Below, in pieces: positions 1-5,350 of a stretch of DNA of 5,350 bases. The position numbers and the translations under genes are program-made. The notes beneath the pieces are model-generated. The model saw nothing but the letters and a program-made list of their open reading frames with translations, was not told the DNA's origin and did not search any database. The first letter of the stretch is position 1. Every line of letters starts with the position of its first letter. This DNA comes from CBDULX01 sp965368175 (GTDB taxonomy: Bacteria > Pseudomonadota > Gammaproteobacteria > SZUA-229), in contig CBDULX010000205.1 in NCBI GenBank assembly GCA_965368175.1, positions 1 to 5,350 of the forward strand. The letters are read 5' to 3'.

Positions 1-4
1 TCTC

Positions 5-68
5 GGCAACTGCGTCCTGCGTTGCTCTACTACCTACATCCATGTAGGCATCCACCTGCAAGGACGCA
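5..68. repeat. Nested inverted repeat (REP-like element) downstream of hemB
   Basis: The outer arms are TGCGTCC at 11-17 and GGACGCA at 62-68. After a 4-base bulge on the left side they continue as TTGC (22-25) with GCAA (58-61). An inner perfect dyad, CCTACAT (33-39) and ATGTAGG (42-48), sits in the middle. A second possible pairing is GCAAC (6-10) with GTTGC (21-25). The element lies 10 bases past the hemB stop, in the usual position of dispersed intergenic palindromes, and would fold in the hemB transcript. No T-run follows the hairpins on either strand, so a simple intrinsic terminator is not supported. The structure is seen directly; membership of a multicopy family is inferred. The element may extend past the left edge of the window. 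Confidence 0.55.
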
Positions 69-78
69 TAGCGATCCA

Positions 79-1086
79 TTAGAGGTCTTCCCTCAGCCAT
101 GTCGCGGCATCTTTTGCATAATAGGTGAGGATGCCATCGGCACCGGCACGCTTGCAGCTGAGCAGAGCTTCCAGCACGCAGGCTTTTTCATCCAGCCAGC
201 CATTCTGCGCGGCGGCTTTCAACATGGCGTACTCACCACTGACATGATAGACATAGGTGGGGGCGCCGAAGGTCTGTTTGATGCGATGGACAATATCGAG
301 ATAGGGCATTCCAGGTTTGATCATCACCATGTCCGCCCCTTCATGCAAATCGAGTTCTACTTCACGAATAGCTTCATCGGAGTTAGCAGGATCCATCTGG
401 TAGCTGTATTTATTACCGCCAGCCAGGTTGGTAGCAGATCCCACGGCATCTCGAAATGGGCCATAGAAACTGGAGGCATACTTGGCTGAATAGGCCAGTA
501 TTCGAGTATGAATATGACCGGCCTGTTCCAGGGCCTGGCGGATTTCACCGATGCGCCCGTCCATCATATCGGAGGGGCCCACAATATCGGCACCGGCTTC
601 GGCATGGGACACCGCCTGCTTTTTAAGTACTTCCACCGTTTCATCGTTGAGTACATAACCCGTATCATCGATCAGTCCGTCCTGGCCGTGGCTGGTGAAT
701 GGGTCCAGGGCAACATCGGTCATAACCCCCAGTTCTGGATACGATTGCTTCAGCGCTCGCACAGCACGTTGGGCCAGACCATCCGGGTTGTAAGCTTCGG
801 CGGCATCGTCTGACTTTTTCTTTGCTGGTACCACCGGGAATAAGGCAATGGCCGGTATTCCCAGGGCAAGACACTGTTCAGCTTCTTTCAGTAGCAGATC
901 GATACTGACTCGTTCCACTCCAGGCATGGATGGTACAGCTTCACGCTGGTTCTCACCTTCAAGTATAAACATGGGATAAATGAAATCGCTGGGGCTAAGA
1001 CTGGTTTCGCGCATCAGGCGACGACTGAAGTCATCCCGACGCATACGTCGCATTCGTAGGTTCGGATAGGGGCTGGTTTTGTTCAC
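79..1086 (-). CDS. hemB: Delta-aminolevulinic acid dehydratase (porphobilinogen synthase), magnesium-type
   Basis: This cytosolic enzyme condenses two 5-aminolevulinate molecules into porphobilinogen, the second common step of haem and tetrapyrrole synthesis. The 335 residues match the family's normal length and are complete. The two Schiff-base lysines are K202 (in YSAKYAS) and K257 (in MVMIKPGMPY, the family signature). The metal region, DVALDPFTSHGQDG at 124-137, has aspartates where zinc-type enzymes have cysteines, so this is the magnesium-dependent class typified by Pseudomonas aeruginosa. Substrate-contacting segments YHVSGEY (280-286) and LTYYAK (320-325) are also present. The start is a GTG: an in-frame stop lies two codons upstream (1090-1092), and the next candidate, ATG at 1051-1053, would remove conserved N-terminal sequence. 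A weak GGGA ribosome site sits 8 bases before the GTG. The gene is divergent from the DUF302 gene and is followed by the palindromic element. The identification is secure. Confidence 0.98.
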   Translation of the reverse strand: MNKTSPYPNLRMRRMRRDDFSRRLMRETSLSPSDFIYPMFILEGENQREAVPSMPGVERVSIDLLLKEAEQCLALGIPAIALFPVVPAKKKSDDAAEAYNPDGLAQRAVRALKQSYPELGVMTDVALDPFTSHGQDGLIDDTGYVLNDETVEVLKKQAVSHAEAGADIVGPSDMMDGRIGEIRQALEQAGHIHTRILAYSAKYASSFYGPFRDAVGSATNLAGGNKYSYQMDPANSDEAIREVELDLHEGADMVMIKPGMPYLDIVHRIKQTFGAPTYVYHVSGEYAMLKAAAQNGWLDEKACVLEALLSCKRAGADGILTYYAKDAATWLREDL

Positions 1087-1110
1087 GTTTTATGTCCCGA
1101 TAGCCAGATA

Positions 1111-1134
1111 AACTGATAGTTAAACTATAACTGA
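1111..1134. promoter_or_regulatory. Dyad with flanking direct repeats, candidate operator/promoter of hemB
   Basis: A perfect inverted repeat, ATAGTT-A-AACTAT (1116-1128), is bracketed by direct repeats of AACTGA at 1111-1116 and 1129-1134, which start 18 bases apart. It lies 25-48 bases upstream of the hemB start codon. On the minus strand the right arm contains TATAGT (1129 down to 1124), a five-of-six match to a sigma-70 -10 box, but no good -35 is visible at standard spacing. The symmetry is seen directly. A role as a repressor or activator site, or as the hemB promoter, is inferred, and the regulator cannot be named. Confidence 0.35.
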
Positions 1135-1159
1135 AATTTTATTGCATACTTAGGCTTTG

Positions 1160-1186
1160 TTGCAGGCTATTTTATATAGCCCGCAA
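1160..1186. promoter_or_regulatory. Imperfect inverted repeat in the leader of the DUF302 gene
   Basis: TTGC (1160-1163) pairs with GCAA (1183-1186) and GGCTAT (1165-1170) pairs with ATAGCC (1176-1181). A single A-C mismatch separates the two stems and the loop is five bases. This gives ten paired positions over 27 bases. No T-run follows on either strand, so it is not an intrinsic terminator. It lies 67 bases upstream of the DUF302 start and could be an operator shared by the divergent genes or a 5'-leader hairpin. AT-rich TTTATATA inside it could be part of a -10 box, but no convincing -35 was found. Confidence 0.35.
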
Positions 1187-1242
1187 GGATTAACAAGTTT
1201 CAATTCCTGTGTGACAGGCCGAAAAATATTGCTGACGCAGCT

Positions 1243-1248
1243 GAGGAG
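1243..1248 (+). promoter_or_regulatory. Strong Shine-Dalgarno of the DUF302 gene
   Basis: GAGGAG lies 5 bases upstream of the ATG at 1254. It is the best ribosome binding site in the window and fixes the start of the exported DUF302 protein, whose signal peptide begins directly at that Met. The transporter gene just downstream has no comparable site, so this one may set translation of the pair. Confidence 0.8.
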
Positions 1249-1253
1249 TCCCT

Positions 1254-1760
1254 ATGAATCGAATCATTCTGCTTGTATGCCTGGCCCTGATCAGTATGAC
1301 GGTAACGGCCGATTCTGCTCCCGTGTTCGAATACAGTGTTAAAAAGTCTATGGATCAGGTGTACGCACCCTTGTATAAAGCACTGGAAGACGAGGGTTTT
1401 TATGTGGTGTTTGAGGCTGATATTGGCCGTAATATGTCGAGGTTCTCGGAAAAATGGGGCAAAAATTATAATCGTAATCAACTCGATGACATCAGGAGTA
1501 TGGTGTTTTGCAATGTCTGGTATGCCAATGAGGTGAGTAATGTCGACCCAGATATGTTGGCACTCTGTCCCTTGCGCCTGAGTCTGATTGAGAAATCCGG
1601 CGCTACCCGAGTATTGTTTGCACGTCCGACGGTGATGGCTAAAGATAGTCCGGCACTCAGCATATTGAGTCAGATTGAAAATGAAGTTATTGGTATTATC
1701 CGTAAAAGCCTTAGTAGACCCTCTATAAGTTTGCCCAGGGAACCTCTGAACAGGCCATGA
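1254..1760 (+). CDS. Exported DUF302-family protein of unknown function
   Basis: The 168-residue protein begins with a typical Sec signal peptide: short positive n-region MNR, hydrophobic stretch at about 4-18, and a likely cleavage site after VTA (residue 19). The mature part, about 150 residues, should be periplasmic. Residues 26-152 resemble the small alpha/beta DUF302 domain, with an early helix (MDQVYAPLYKALEDEGF), the FEADIG strand-turn, a MVFCN strand, a DPDMLALCPLRL segment and a closing amphipathic helix. The family has no established biochemical role. The mature chain contains two cysteines, C86 and C105, which could form a disulfide; this is inference. The start is supported by GAGGAG 5 bases upstream. 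The gene runs divergently from hemB and ends 7 bases before the transporter gene, so co-transcription is likely. The C-terminal 15 residues are proline-rich and probably unstructured. Family placement is by recognition, not search. Confidence 0.8.
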   Translation: MNRIILLVCLALISMTVTADSAPVFEYSVKKSMDQVYAPLYKALEDEGFYVVFEADIGRNMSRFSEKWGKNYNRNQLDDIRSMVFCNVWYANEVSNVDPDMLALCPLRLSLIEKSGATRVLFARPTVMAKDSPALSILSQIENEVIGIIRKSLSRPSISLPREPLNRP

Positions 1761-1770
1761 GTAGTTAATG
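1757..1770 (+). promoter_or_regulatory. Overlapping stop/start junction, possible translational coupling
   Basis: The DUF302 stop TGA (1758-1760) overlaps an ATG at 1757. That ATG opens a three-codon frame, ATG AGT AGT TAA, whose TAA (1766-1768) overlaps the transporter's ATG (1768-1770). The transporter start has no good Shine-Dalgarno; the nearest candidate, CAGG at 1751-1754, is 13 bases away. An in-frame TAG at 1762-1764 rules out an earlier start. Ribosomes finishing the DUF302 gene could therefore reinitiate at the transporter directly or through the mini-frame. The overlaps are seen in the sequence; coupling is inferred. Confidence 0.4.
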
Positions 1771-2709
1771 TTATTTCTATTTAGATTATTTGCCAGTCAA
1801 CTGGCTTTACTGACGCTATCAGGTTCCATACTGGCTTTTCTTTATCCACCGATATTTCTTATCTTCAAGGATTATTTTCTCTGGTTTTTTGCAGCGACCA
1901 TGTTTGCTTTAGGTACGGTGCTGGAGTTTGATGAGTTAAAAGCGGAACTTGAGAATCCGAAGCGGATTACCCTGGGTGTATTCTCACAGTTTAGTGTTAT
2001 GCCGCTGCTGGCATTTATCATGGCCCAGTACCCTGGTTTTTCACCGGCTATCGCGCTGGGATTCATTATTGTGGGTTGTGCTCCCGGTGCCATGGCCAGT
2101 AATGTGATTGTGTATCTGGCTGGCGGTGCTGTGGCCTTTTCGGTAACTTTAACCACGGTCGCCACTTTTCTGTCGCCAGTTCTGACTCCTTTGCTGGTAA
2201 AATGGCTGGGGGGCGCGATACTACCCATTGAAGTCCTGCCCCTGATGAAAACTATTTTACTTACGGTTTTATTTCCTCTGGCATTGGGTATATTGATACA
2301 GCCCTATTTAGGCCGGTATTTGCAACAAGTCAGGAGTCTTGCACCTGGGGTAGCGGCCATTGCCATAATTATCATCTGCAGTTATGCGGTAGCGGCTAAT
2401 CAGGCACGGATAGAAGATATGGCCCTGTCAGTGCTGCTGGGTGTGATTCTGGTGAATCTACTGGGTTATTTCCTGGGCTGGATGCTGGCGAGATGGTATG
2501 GATTCGATCATTTTCATCGTATTACCCTGATGATTGAACTGGGGATGCAAAATGCAGGAATGGGGGTGGCGCTGGCATTAAAGCACTTTCCCCCGGAAAC
2601 CGCATTGCCGGGAGCCCTGTTTGCTGTATGGTGCATTTTGACTGCGGCAATAGCCAGTAGCTGGTTGCGAAGGTTCCAGCTGAAACAGCTAGAGGCCACG
2701 GGATTTTAG
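1768..2709 (+). CDS. Bile acid:sodium symporter (BASS/SBF) family membrane transporter
   Basis: A 313-residue, very hydrophobic inner-membrane protein with about ten predicted helices (roughly 11-30, 36-53, 67-86, 93-119, 122-145, 160-178, 191-210, 217-239, 252-272, 279-299), the fold and length of BASS transporters. Family hallmarks are the helix-4 motif GCAPGAMASN (103-112), followed by SVTLTTVATFLSPVLTP (125-141), and the helix-9 motif ELGMQNAGMG (257-266). In the family these two regions form the crossover and sodium sites; here S111, N112, T129, E257 and Q261, with Q74 on helix 3, are the likely ligands. The usual PGG is PGA here. Members carry bile acids, pantothenate, pyruvate or other organic anions with sodium, and the substrate cannot be inferred from sequence. 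ATG 1768 is the first possible start because TAG at 1762-1764 is in frame. It probably shares an mRNA with the upstream DUF302 gene, 7 bases away. Confidence 0.9.
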   Translation: MLFLFRLFASQLALLTLSGSILAFLYPPIFLIFKDYFLWFFAATMFALGTVLEFDELKAELENPKRITLGVFSQFSVMPLLAFIMAQYPGFSPAIALGFIIVGCAPGAMASNVIVYLAGGAVAFSVTLTTVATFLSPVLTPLLVKWLGGAILPIEVLPLMKTILLTVLFPLALGILIQPYLGRYLQQVRSLAPGVAAIAIIIICSYAVAANQARIEDMALSVLLGVILVNLLGYFLGWMLARWYGFDHFHRITLMIELGMQNAGMGVALALKHFPPETALPGALFAVWCILTAAIASSWLRRFQLKQLEATGF

Positions 2710-2738
2710 TCTGTTTTGCACTATAGTTATGCAGAGGA

Positions 2739-2753
2739 TCCTTAGATTAAGGA
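2739..2753. promoter_or_regulatory. 15-base dyad between the transporter and the c-di-GMP gene
   Basis: TCCTTA (2739-2744), loop GAT, then TAAGGA (2748-2753) is a perfect six-base inverted repeat in the 92-base gap. It sits 30 bases after the transporter stop and 48 bases before the next start. No T-tract follows it, so it is a poor terminator. Its position suits an operator or a small leader hairpin. Short dyads arise by chance in AT-rich DNA, so support is weak. The rest of the gap is AT-rich with no convincing -35/-10 pair. Confidence 0.25.
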
Positions 2754-2801
2754 ATAGTCGCAAATTATTTATCAGGAATATGATTTTAAGGCACGTAGTG
2801 G

Positions 2802-5348
2802 ATGTCAGCTGGGAAACTTAAACAAAGTATTTTGCTGGTCGAAGAGTCGGCCACACTTAGATATATACTGGTCAAAGCATTACAAAAACATGGCTATGAA
2901 CTCATGTCTCTTGAGACAATTGAGGCAGCGATTGATTTTTTAAATGACTCCCTGAGCAGTTTCAATGGCGTGGTTATTGGCTGGCCAAATTACGAAGGCC
3001 ATCCAGGTCTAAAAAAATTGATGGAACTGATGTCGCAGAAAGAGTATGTGCGCACACCGGTTCTGATTATTTCCCATGATGCCAATATGGAAGCGCTTAA
3101 CTGGGTAAGTGAGCGTCAATTAACTGCGCTGGTGCCATGGGAGAATTACCAGGAGTCAATTTCCACGCTACAGAAATTACTCGGTGCAGATAAGAAAACA
3201 GAAATTGCAGCGACAGTGAATAGCAGTGAAAACTCTATTCGTATTTTACTGGTCGATGACTCGGTCAGTATCCGGCATTATTATCAACGCATATTAAGTC
3301 GTCAGGGTTATAACACTGATACTGCCAAATCGGTGCAGGATGCATTTGAAAAAGCAGTTGCTGGCGATTACGACATGGCCATCATTGATTATTTTATGCC
3401 TGATGAGAATGGTTATGTATTATGCCAACGGCTGAGGGATGATCCCCGTACTGCCAATATTATTACTGCAGTAATCACCGGTACCTACCTGGATGAAGTT
3501 ATCAAAGACTGTCTGCAGGCAGGTGCTGTGGAATGTATGTTCAAGAATGAGGGTGAAGATCTGTTCCTTGCTCGAATTGCCGCGATGAGCCGGTTCATAC
3601 AGGTACAGAAATCTATTGTCGCAGAACGTGAGCGGTTGTCAGGAATTCTGGAATCCGTAGGTGAAGGGGTTTACGGTGTTGATAATGACGGCCGTGTAAC
3701 CTTTGTTAATCCTGCAGCATTGAATATTGTAGGCTGGGAAGGAACCGCTGCGGTAATTGGCAAGCAGGCCAGTGATGCATTTCATTTTCATCCAGATGGC
3801 GACAGGAGTAACCAGGACAAGTTATTTAAAACTTATGGTAAGGGAATCGAACTCAGGGGCTGGGAAACCATATTCAGGCATAAAAACCGTAAACCTGTGC
3901 CAGTGGAATGTACGGTTTATCCATTGAATATTCATGGCAGTCAGGAAGGCTCGGTGATTGCATTTCGCGATATTTCAGAACGTAAAATGCTGGAAGATAA
4001 ACTCAACTGGCAGGCGACCCACGATCATCTTACCACCCTGTGTAACCGACGTTATTTTGAAGACCAGTTGTTAACTGAAATTAAAAGACTGCATCAACAG
4101 AACATGCAAAGTGCGCTGATTTATCTGGACCTTGATCGGTTCAAATATGTTAACGATACCTCAGGTCACGATGCCGGTGATAAGTTACTGGTGGAAATAT
4201 CCAAAATTCTTTCTGACAAGATTCGCAGTAATGACACTCTGGCCAGACTGGGTGGTGATGAATTTGCGATTATATTGCGGGATGTGAATGAACATGTTGC
4301 TATGGCTATGGCCGAGGATTATCGGAAATCTCTGGAACACTGTAAATTTACTCACGACAATCAGCCCTATTCCGTGAATGCCAGTTTTGGTGTGGCAATG
4401 ATGGATATGAATGGTATGACCTCAGGTGATGTACTGGCCAATGCTGACATTGCCTGCCACATTGCCAAACGCGGTGGCCGAAATAAATGTCATTTATACG
4501 AAAAAAATAATGATGAAAAGAATATCATGGGTACCGAGCTGGGCTGGTCGAAGCGCCTGATTGATGCCATGCGCGGCGATGGTTTTGTGCTGCATTATCA
4601 GCCTATTCTGGATGTTAATCGTATCGATCTCGCGGAATTGCCAGCAGAAGATGGTTTATTGTGGCAGAACTACACCCAGCAAGCCGACAATCCGCTGCAC
4701 TATGAAATTCTGTTACGAATGCGGGGTGACGATGGAGCCTTGTACTATCCCGGTTCTTTTCTTCCTACCGCTGAACGATTTAATTTAATGTGTGACGTGG
4801 ATCTATGGGTAATCCGTGCGGCTTTAAAGTCTTTGCTGCTGGTACAGGCAGAACATCCGAATGTGGCATTTTCTATTAATCTGTCCAGCCATACCCTGAA
4901 TGCCAATGATAGCCTGGAAAAAATAAAGGCCATGATTAGTGAATACCATATTGATCCAAAATCGATTATTTTTGAGATCACCGAAACTTGTGCCATCGCA
5001 AATTTCGATACAGCCAGTGAATTTATCGAAGAGATAAAGTCTCTCGGTTGTCAGTTTTCACTGGATGATTTCGGTTCCGGATTCTGTTCATTCTCACAAT
5101 TAAAAAATCTGCCAGCGGATTTCGTTAAAATAGATGGTCAGTTTGTCAAAGGTATGGCCCGTGGTTCTATTGATCGGGCTATTGTAACTGCAATGAATGA
5201 TGTGGCCCATTCCCTGGGACGTTATACTGTGGCGGAATACGTGGAAAGCCCTGAAATTCTGCGATTGCTCAAGGTTTGCGGGGTGGATCGGGTGCAGGGA
5301 AATTATGTGTCTAATCCGTTGCACCTGCTGGGCCATGGACATGCCTGA
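2802..5348 (+). CDS. Response regulator with two receivers, PAS, GGDEF and EAL domains (c-di-GMP turnover)
   Basis: An 848-residue, probably cytoplasmic protein with no signal or membrane segment. REC1 (about 9-128) is degenerate: EE at 14-15, no aspartate at the phosphorylation position (around G60), and V111 in place of the conserved lysine. REC2 (146-264) is intact: DD 152-153, acceptor D196, T226, K248. A helical linker leads to a PAS domain (about 276-395). The GGDEF domain (about 400-568) has an intact GGDEF at 484-488, metal-site D443 and an RxxD inhibitory site at 475-478, so diguanylate cyclase activity is plausible. The EAL domain (about 580-842) reads EIL at 635-637 but keeps the catalytic set E635, N693, E725, E728, D755, D756, K776, E812 and Q832, so phosphodiesterase activity is also plausible. 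The net direction is unknown. An in-frame TAG at 2796-2798 makes ATG 2802 the first start; AAGG at 2788-2791 is its likely ribosome site. TGA at 5346-5348 completes the gene. Confidence 0.95.
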   Translation: MSAGKLKQSILLVEESATLRYILVKALQKHGYELMSLETIEAAIDFLNDSLSSFNGVVIGWPNYEGHPGLKKLMELMSQKEYVRTPVLIISHDANMEALNWVSERQLTALVPWENYQESISTLQKLLGADKKTEIAATVNSSENSIRILLVDDSVSIRHYYQRILSRQGYNTDTAKSVQDAFEKAVAGDYDMAIIDYFMPDENGYVLCQRLRDDPRTANIITAVITGTYLDEVIKDCLQAGAVECMFKNEGEDLFLARIAAMSRFIQVQKSIVAERERLSGILESVGEGVYGVDNDGRVTFVNPAALNIVGWEGTAAVIGKQASDAFHFHPDGDRSNQDKLFKTYGKGIELRGWETIFRHKNRKPVPVECTVYPLNIHGSQEGSVIAFRDISERKMLEDKLNWQATHDHLTTLCNRRYFEDQLLTEIKRLHQQNMQSALIYLDLDRFKYVNDTSGHDAGDKLLVEISKILSDKIRSNDTLARLGGDEFAIILRDVNEHVAMAMAEDYRKSLEHCKFTHDNQPYSVNASFGVAMMDMNGMTSGDVLANADIACHIAKRGGRNKCHLYEKNNDEKNIMGTELGWSKRLIDAMRGDGFVLHYQPILDVNRIDLAELPAEDGLLWQNYTQQADNPLHYEILLRMRGDDGALYYPGSFLPTAERFNLMCDVDLWVIRAALKSLLLVQAEHPNVAFSINLSSHTLNANDSLEKIKAMISEYHIDPKSIIFEITETCAIANFDTASEFIEEIKSLGCQFSLDDFGSGFCSFSQLKNLPADFVKIDGQFVKGMARGSIDRAIVTAMNDVAHSLGRYTVAEYVESPEILRLLKVCGVDRVQGNYVSNPLHLLGHGHA
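4483..4510 (+). other. A7 slippery-type tract with adjacent dyad at the GGDEF-EAL boundary
   Basis: Inside the c-di-GMP gene, codons 567-569 read GAA AAA AAT, giving an in-phase heptamer A AAA AAT (4502-4508) within an A7 run (4501-4507). A -1 slip there places TAA (4508-4510) as the very next codon, ending the protein at about residue 569, just after the GGDEF domain and before EAL. Immediately upstream lies a dyad, ATAAATG-T-CATTTAT (4483-4497). The arrangement resembles the dnaX frameshift logic (A AAA AAG followed by an early stop). A AAA AAT is a weaker slippery site, and no strong downstream hairpin was recognised. Activity is speculative. Confidence 0.25.
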
Positions 5349-5350
5349 AT

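Noticed and set aside
1..30. Integron attC-type site at the left edge
   Set aside because: GCAAC and GTTGC pair, but the core sites do not fit RYYYAAC/GTTRRRY and no integrase or cassette structure is present.
22..489. Open frame on the plus strand starting with TTG, 155 codons
   Set aside because: It lies antisense to hemB, whose frame has clear family motifs. The plus-strand translation has no recognisable domain and starts inside the palindromic repeat.
1051..1053. Alternative ATG start for hemB at residue 12
   Set aside because: It would remove sequence corresponding to the conserved Arg-rich N-terminal arm (YPNLRMRRMRR). The GTG at 1084-1086 gives the normal family length.
1160..1186. 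Hairpin as an intrinsic terminator
   Set aside because: Neither strand has a T-run after the stem, and there is no converging gene end here, because the flanking genes diverge.
1278..1280. Cys9 of the DUF302 protein as a lipoprotein attachment site
   Set aside because: The preceding residues are LLV, not a lipobox, and the cysteine falls too early, inside the hydrophobic core. A standard cleavage after VTA fits better.
2722..2727. TATAGT as the -10 box of the c-di-GMP gene
   Set aside because: It matches five of six consensus bases, but nothing like TTGACA lies 16-18 bases upstream, and TTGCAC at 2716 is too close to serve as its -35.
3011..3017. Another in-phase A7 (CTA AAA AAA) in the c-di-GMP gene
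   Set aside because: It falls inside the first receiver, where a -1 slip would only give a short truncated product of no obvious use. It shows that A-runs occur here by chance and tempers the claim for 4501-4507.
4745..4996. Minus-strand open frame within the EAL-coding region
   Set aside because: It overlaps strongly conserved catalytic EAL sequence on the other strand and has no recognisable product.

Overview
The window looks like ordinary chromosomal DNA from a gammaproteobacterium. The delta-aminolevulinate dehydratase is the all-aspartate, magnesium-type enzyme seen in Pseudomonas and relatives. The other genes (an exported DUF302 protein, a BASS-family transporter and a long receiver-PAS-GGDEF-EAL protein) suit a free-living, probably aquatic, member of that class. 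The genus cannot be fixed from sequence alone. No mobile element, CRISPR array, tRNA or rRNA is visible, and no gene shows a frameshift or truncation.

Layout: bases 5-68 hold a nested inverted repeat resembling a dispersed REP-type element, just beyond the 3' end of hemB. hemB occupies 79-1086 on the minus strand. A 167-base divergent intergenic region (1087-1253) carries two inverted repeats and separates hemB from a plus-strand pair: an exported DUF302 protein (1254-1760) and a ten-helix bile-acid:sodium-symporter-type transporter (1768-2709). These two lie 7 bases apart, with a possible reinitiation junction between them. After a 92-base gap containing a 15-base dyad comes a complete 848-residue c-di-GMP signalling protein (2802-5348). 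It has a degenerate receiver, an intact receiver, PAS, GGDEF and EAL domains.

How the genes relate: hemB makes porphobilinogen for tetrapyrrole synthesis and is transcribed away from the rest. The DUF302 protein and the transporter probably share an mRNA, but a common function is only a guess. The c-di-GMP protein is probably a separate unit, a response regulator whose output is synthesis and/or hydrolysis of c-di-GMP.

I see no convincing new multi-gene system. The most checkable oddities are a slippery-type A7 tract exactly at the GGDEF-EAL boundary with an immediate -1 stop, the pseudo-receiver in front of a functional receiver, the three-codon overlap junction before the transporter, and the repeat element downstream of hemB.
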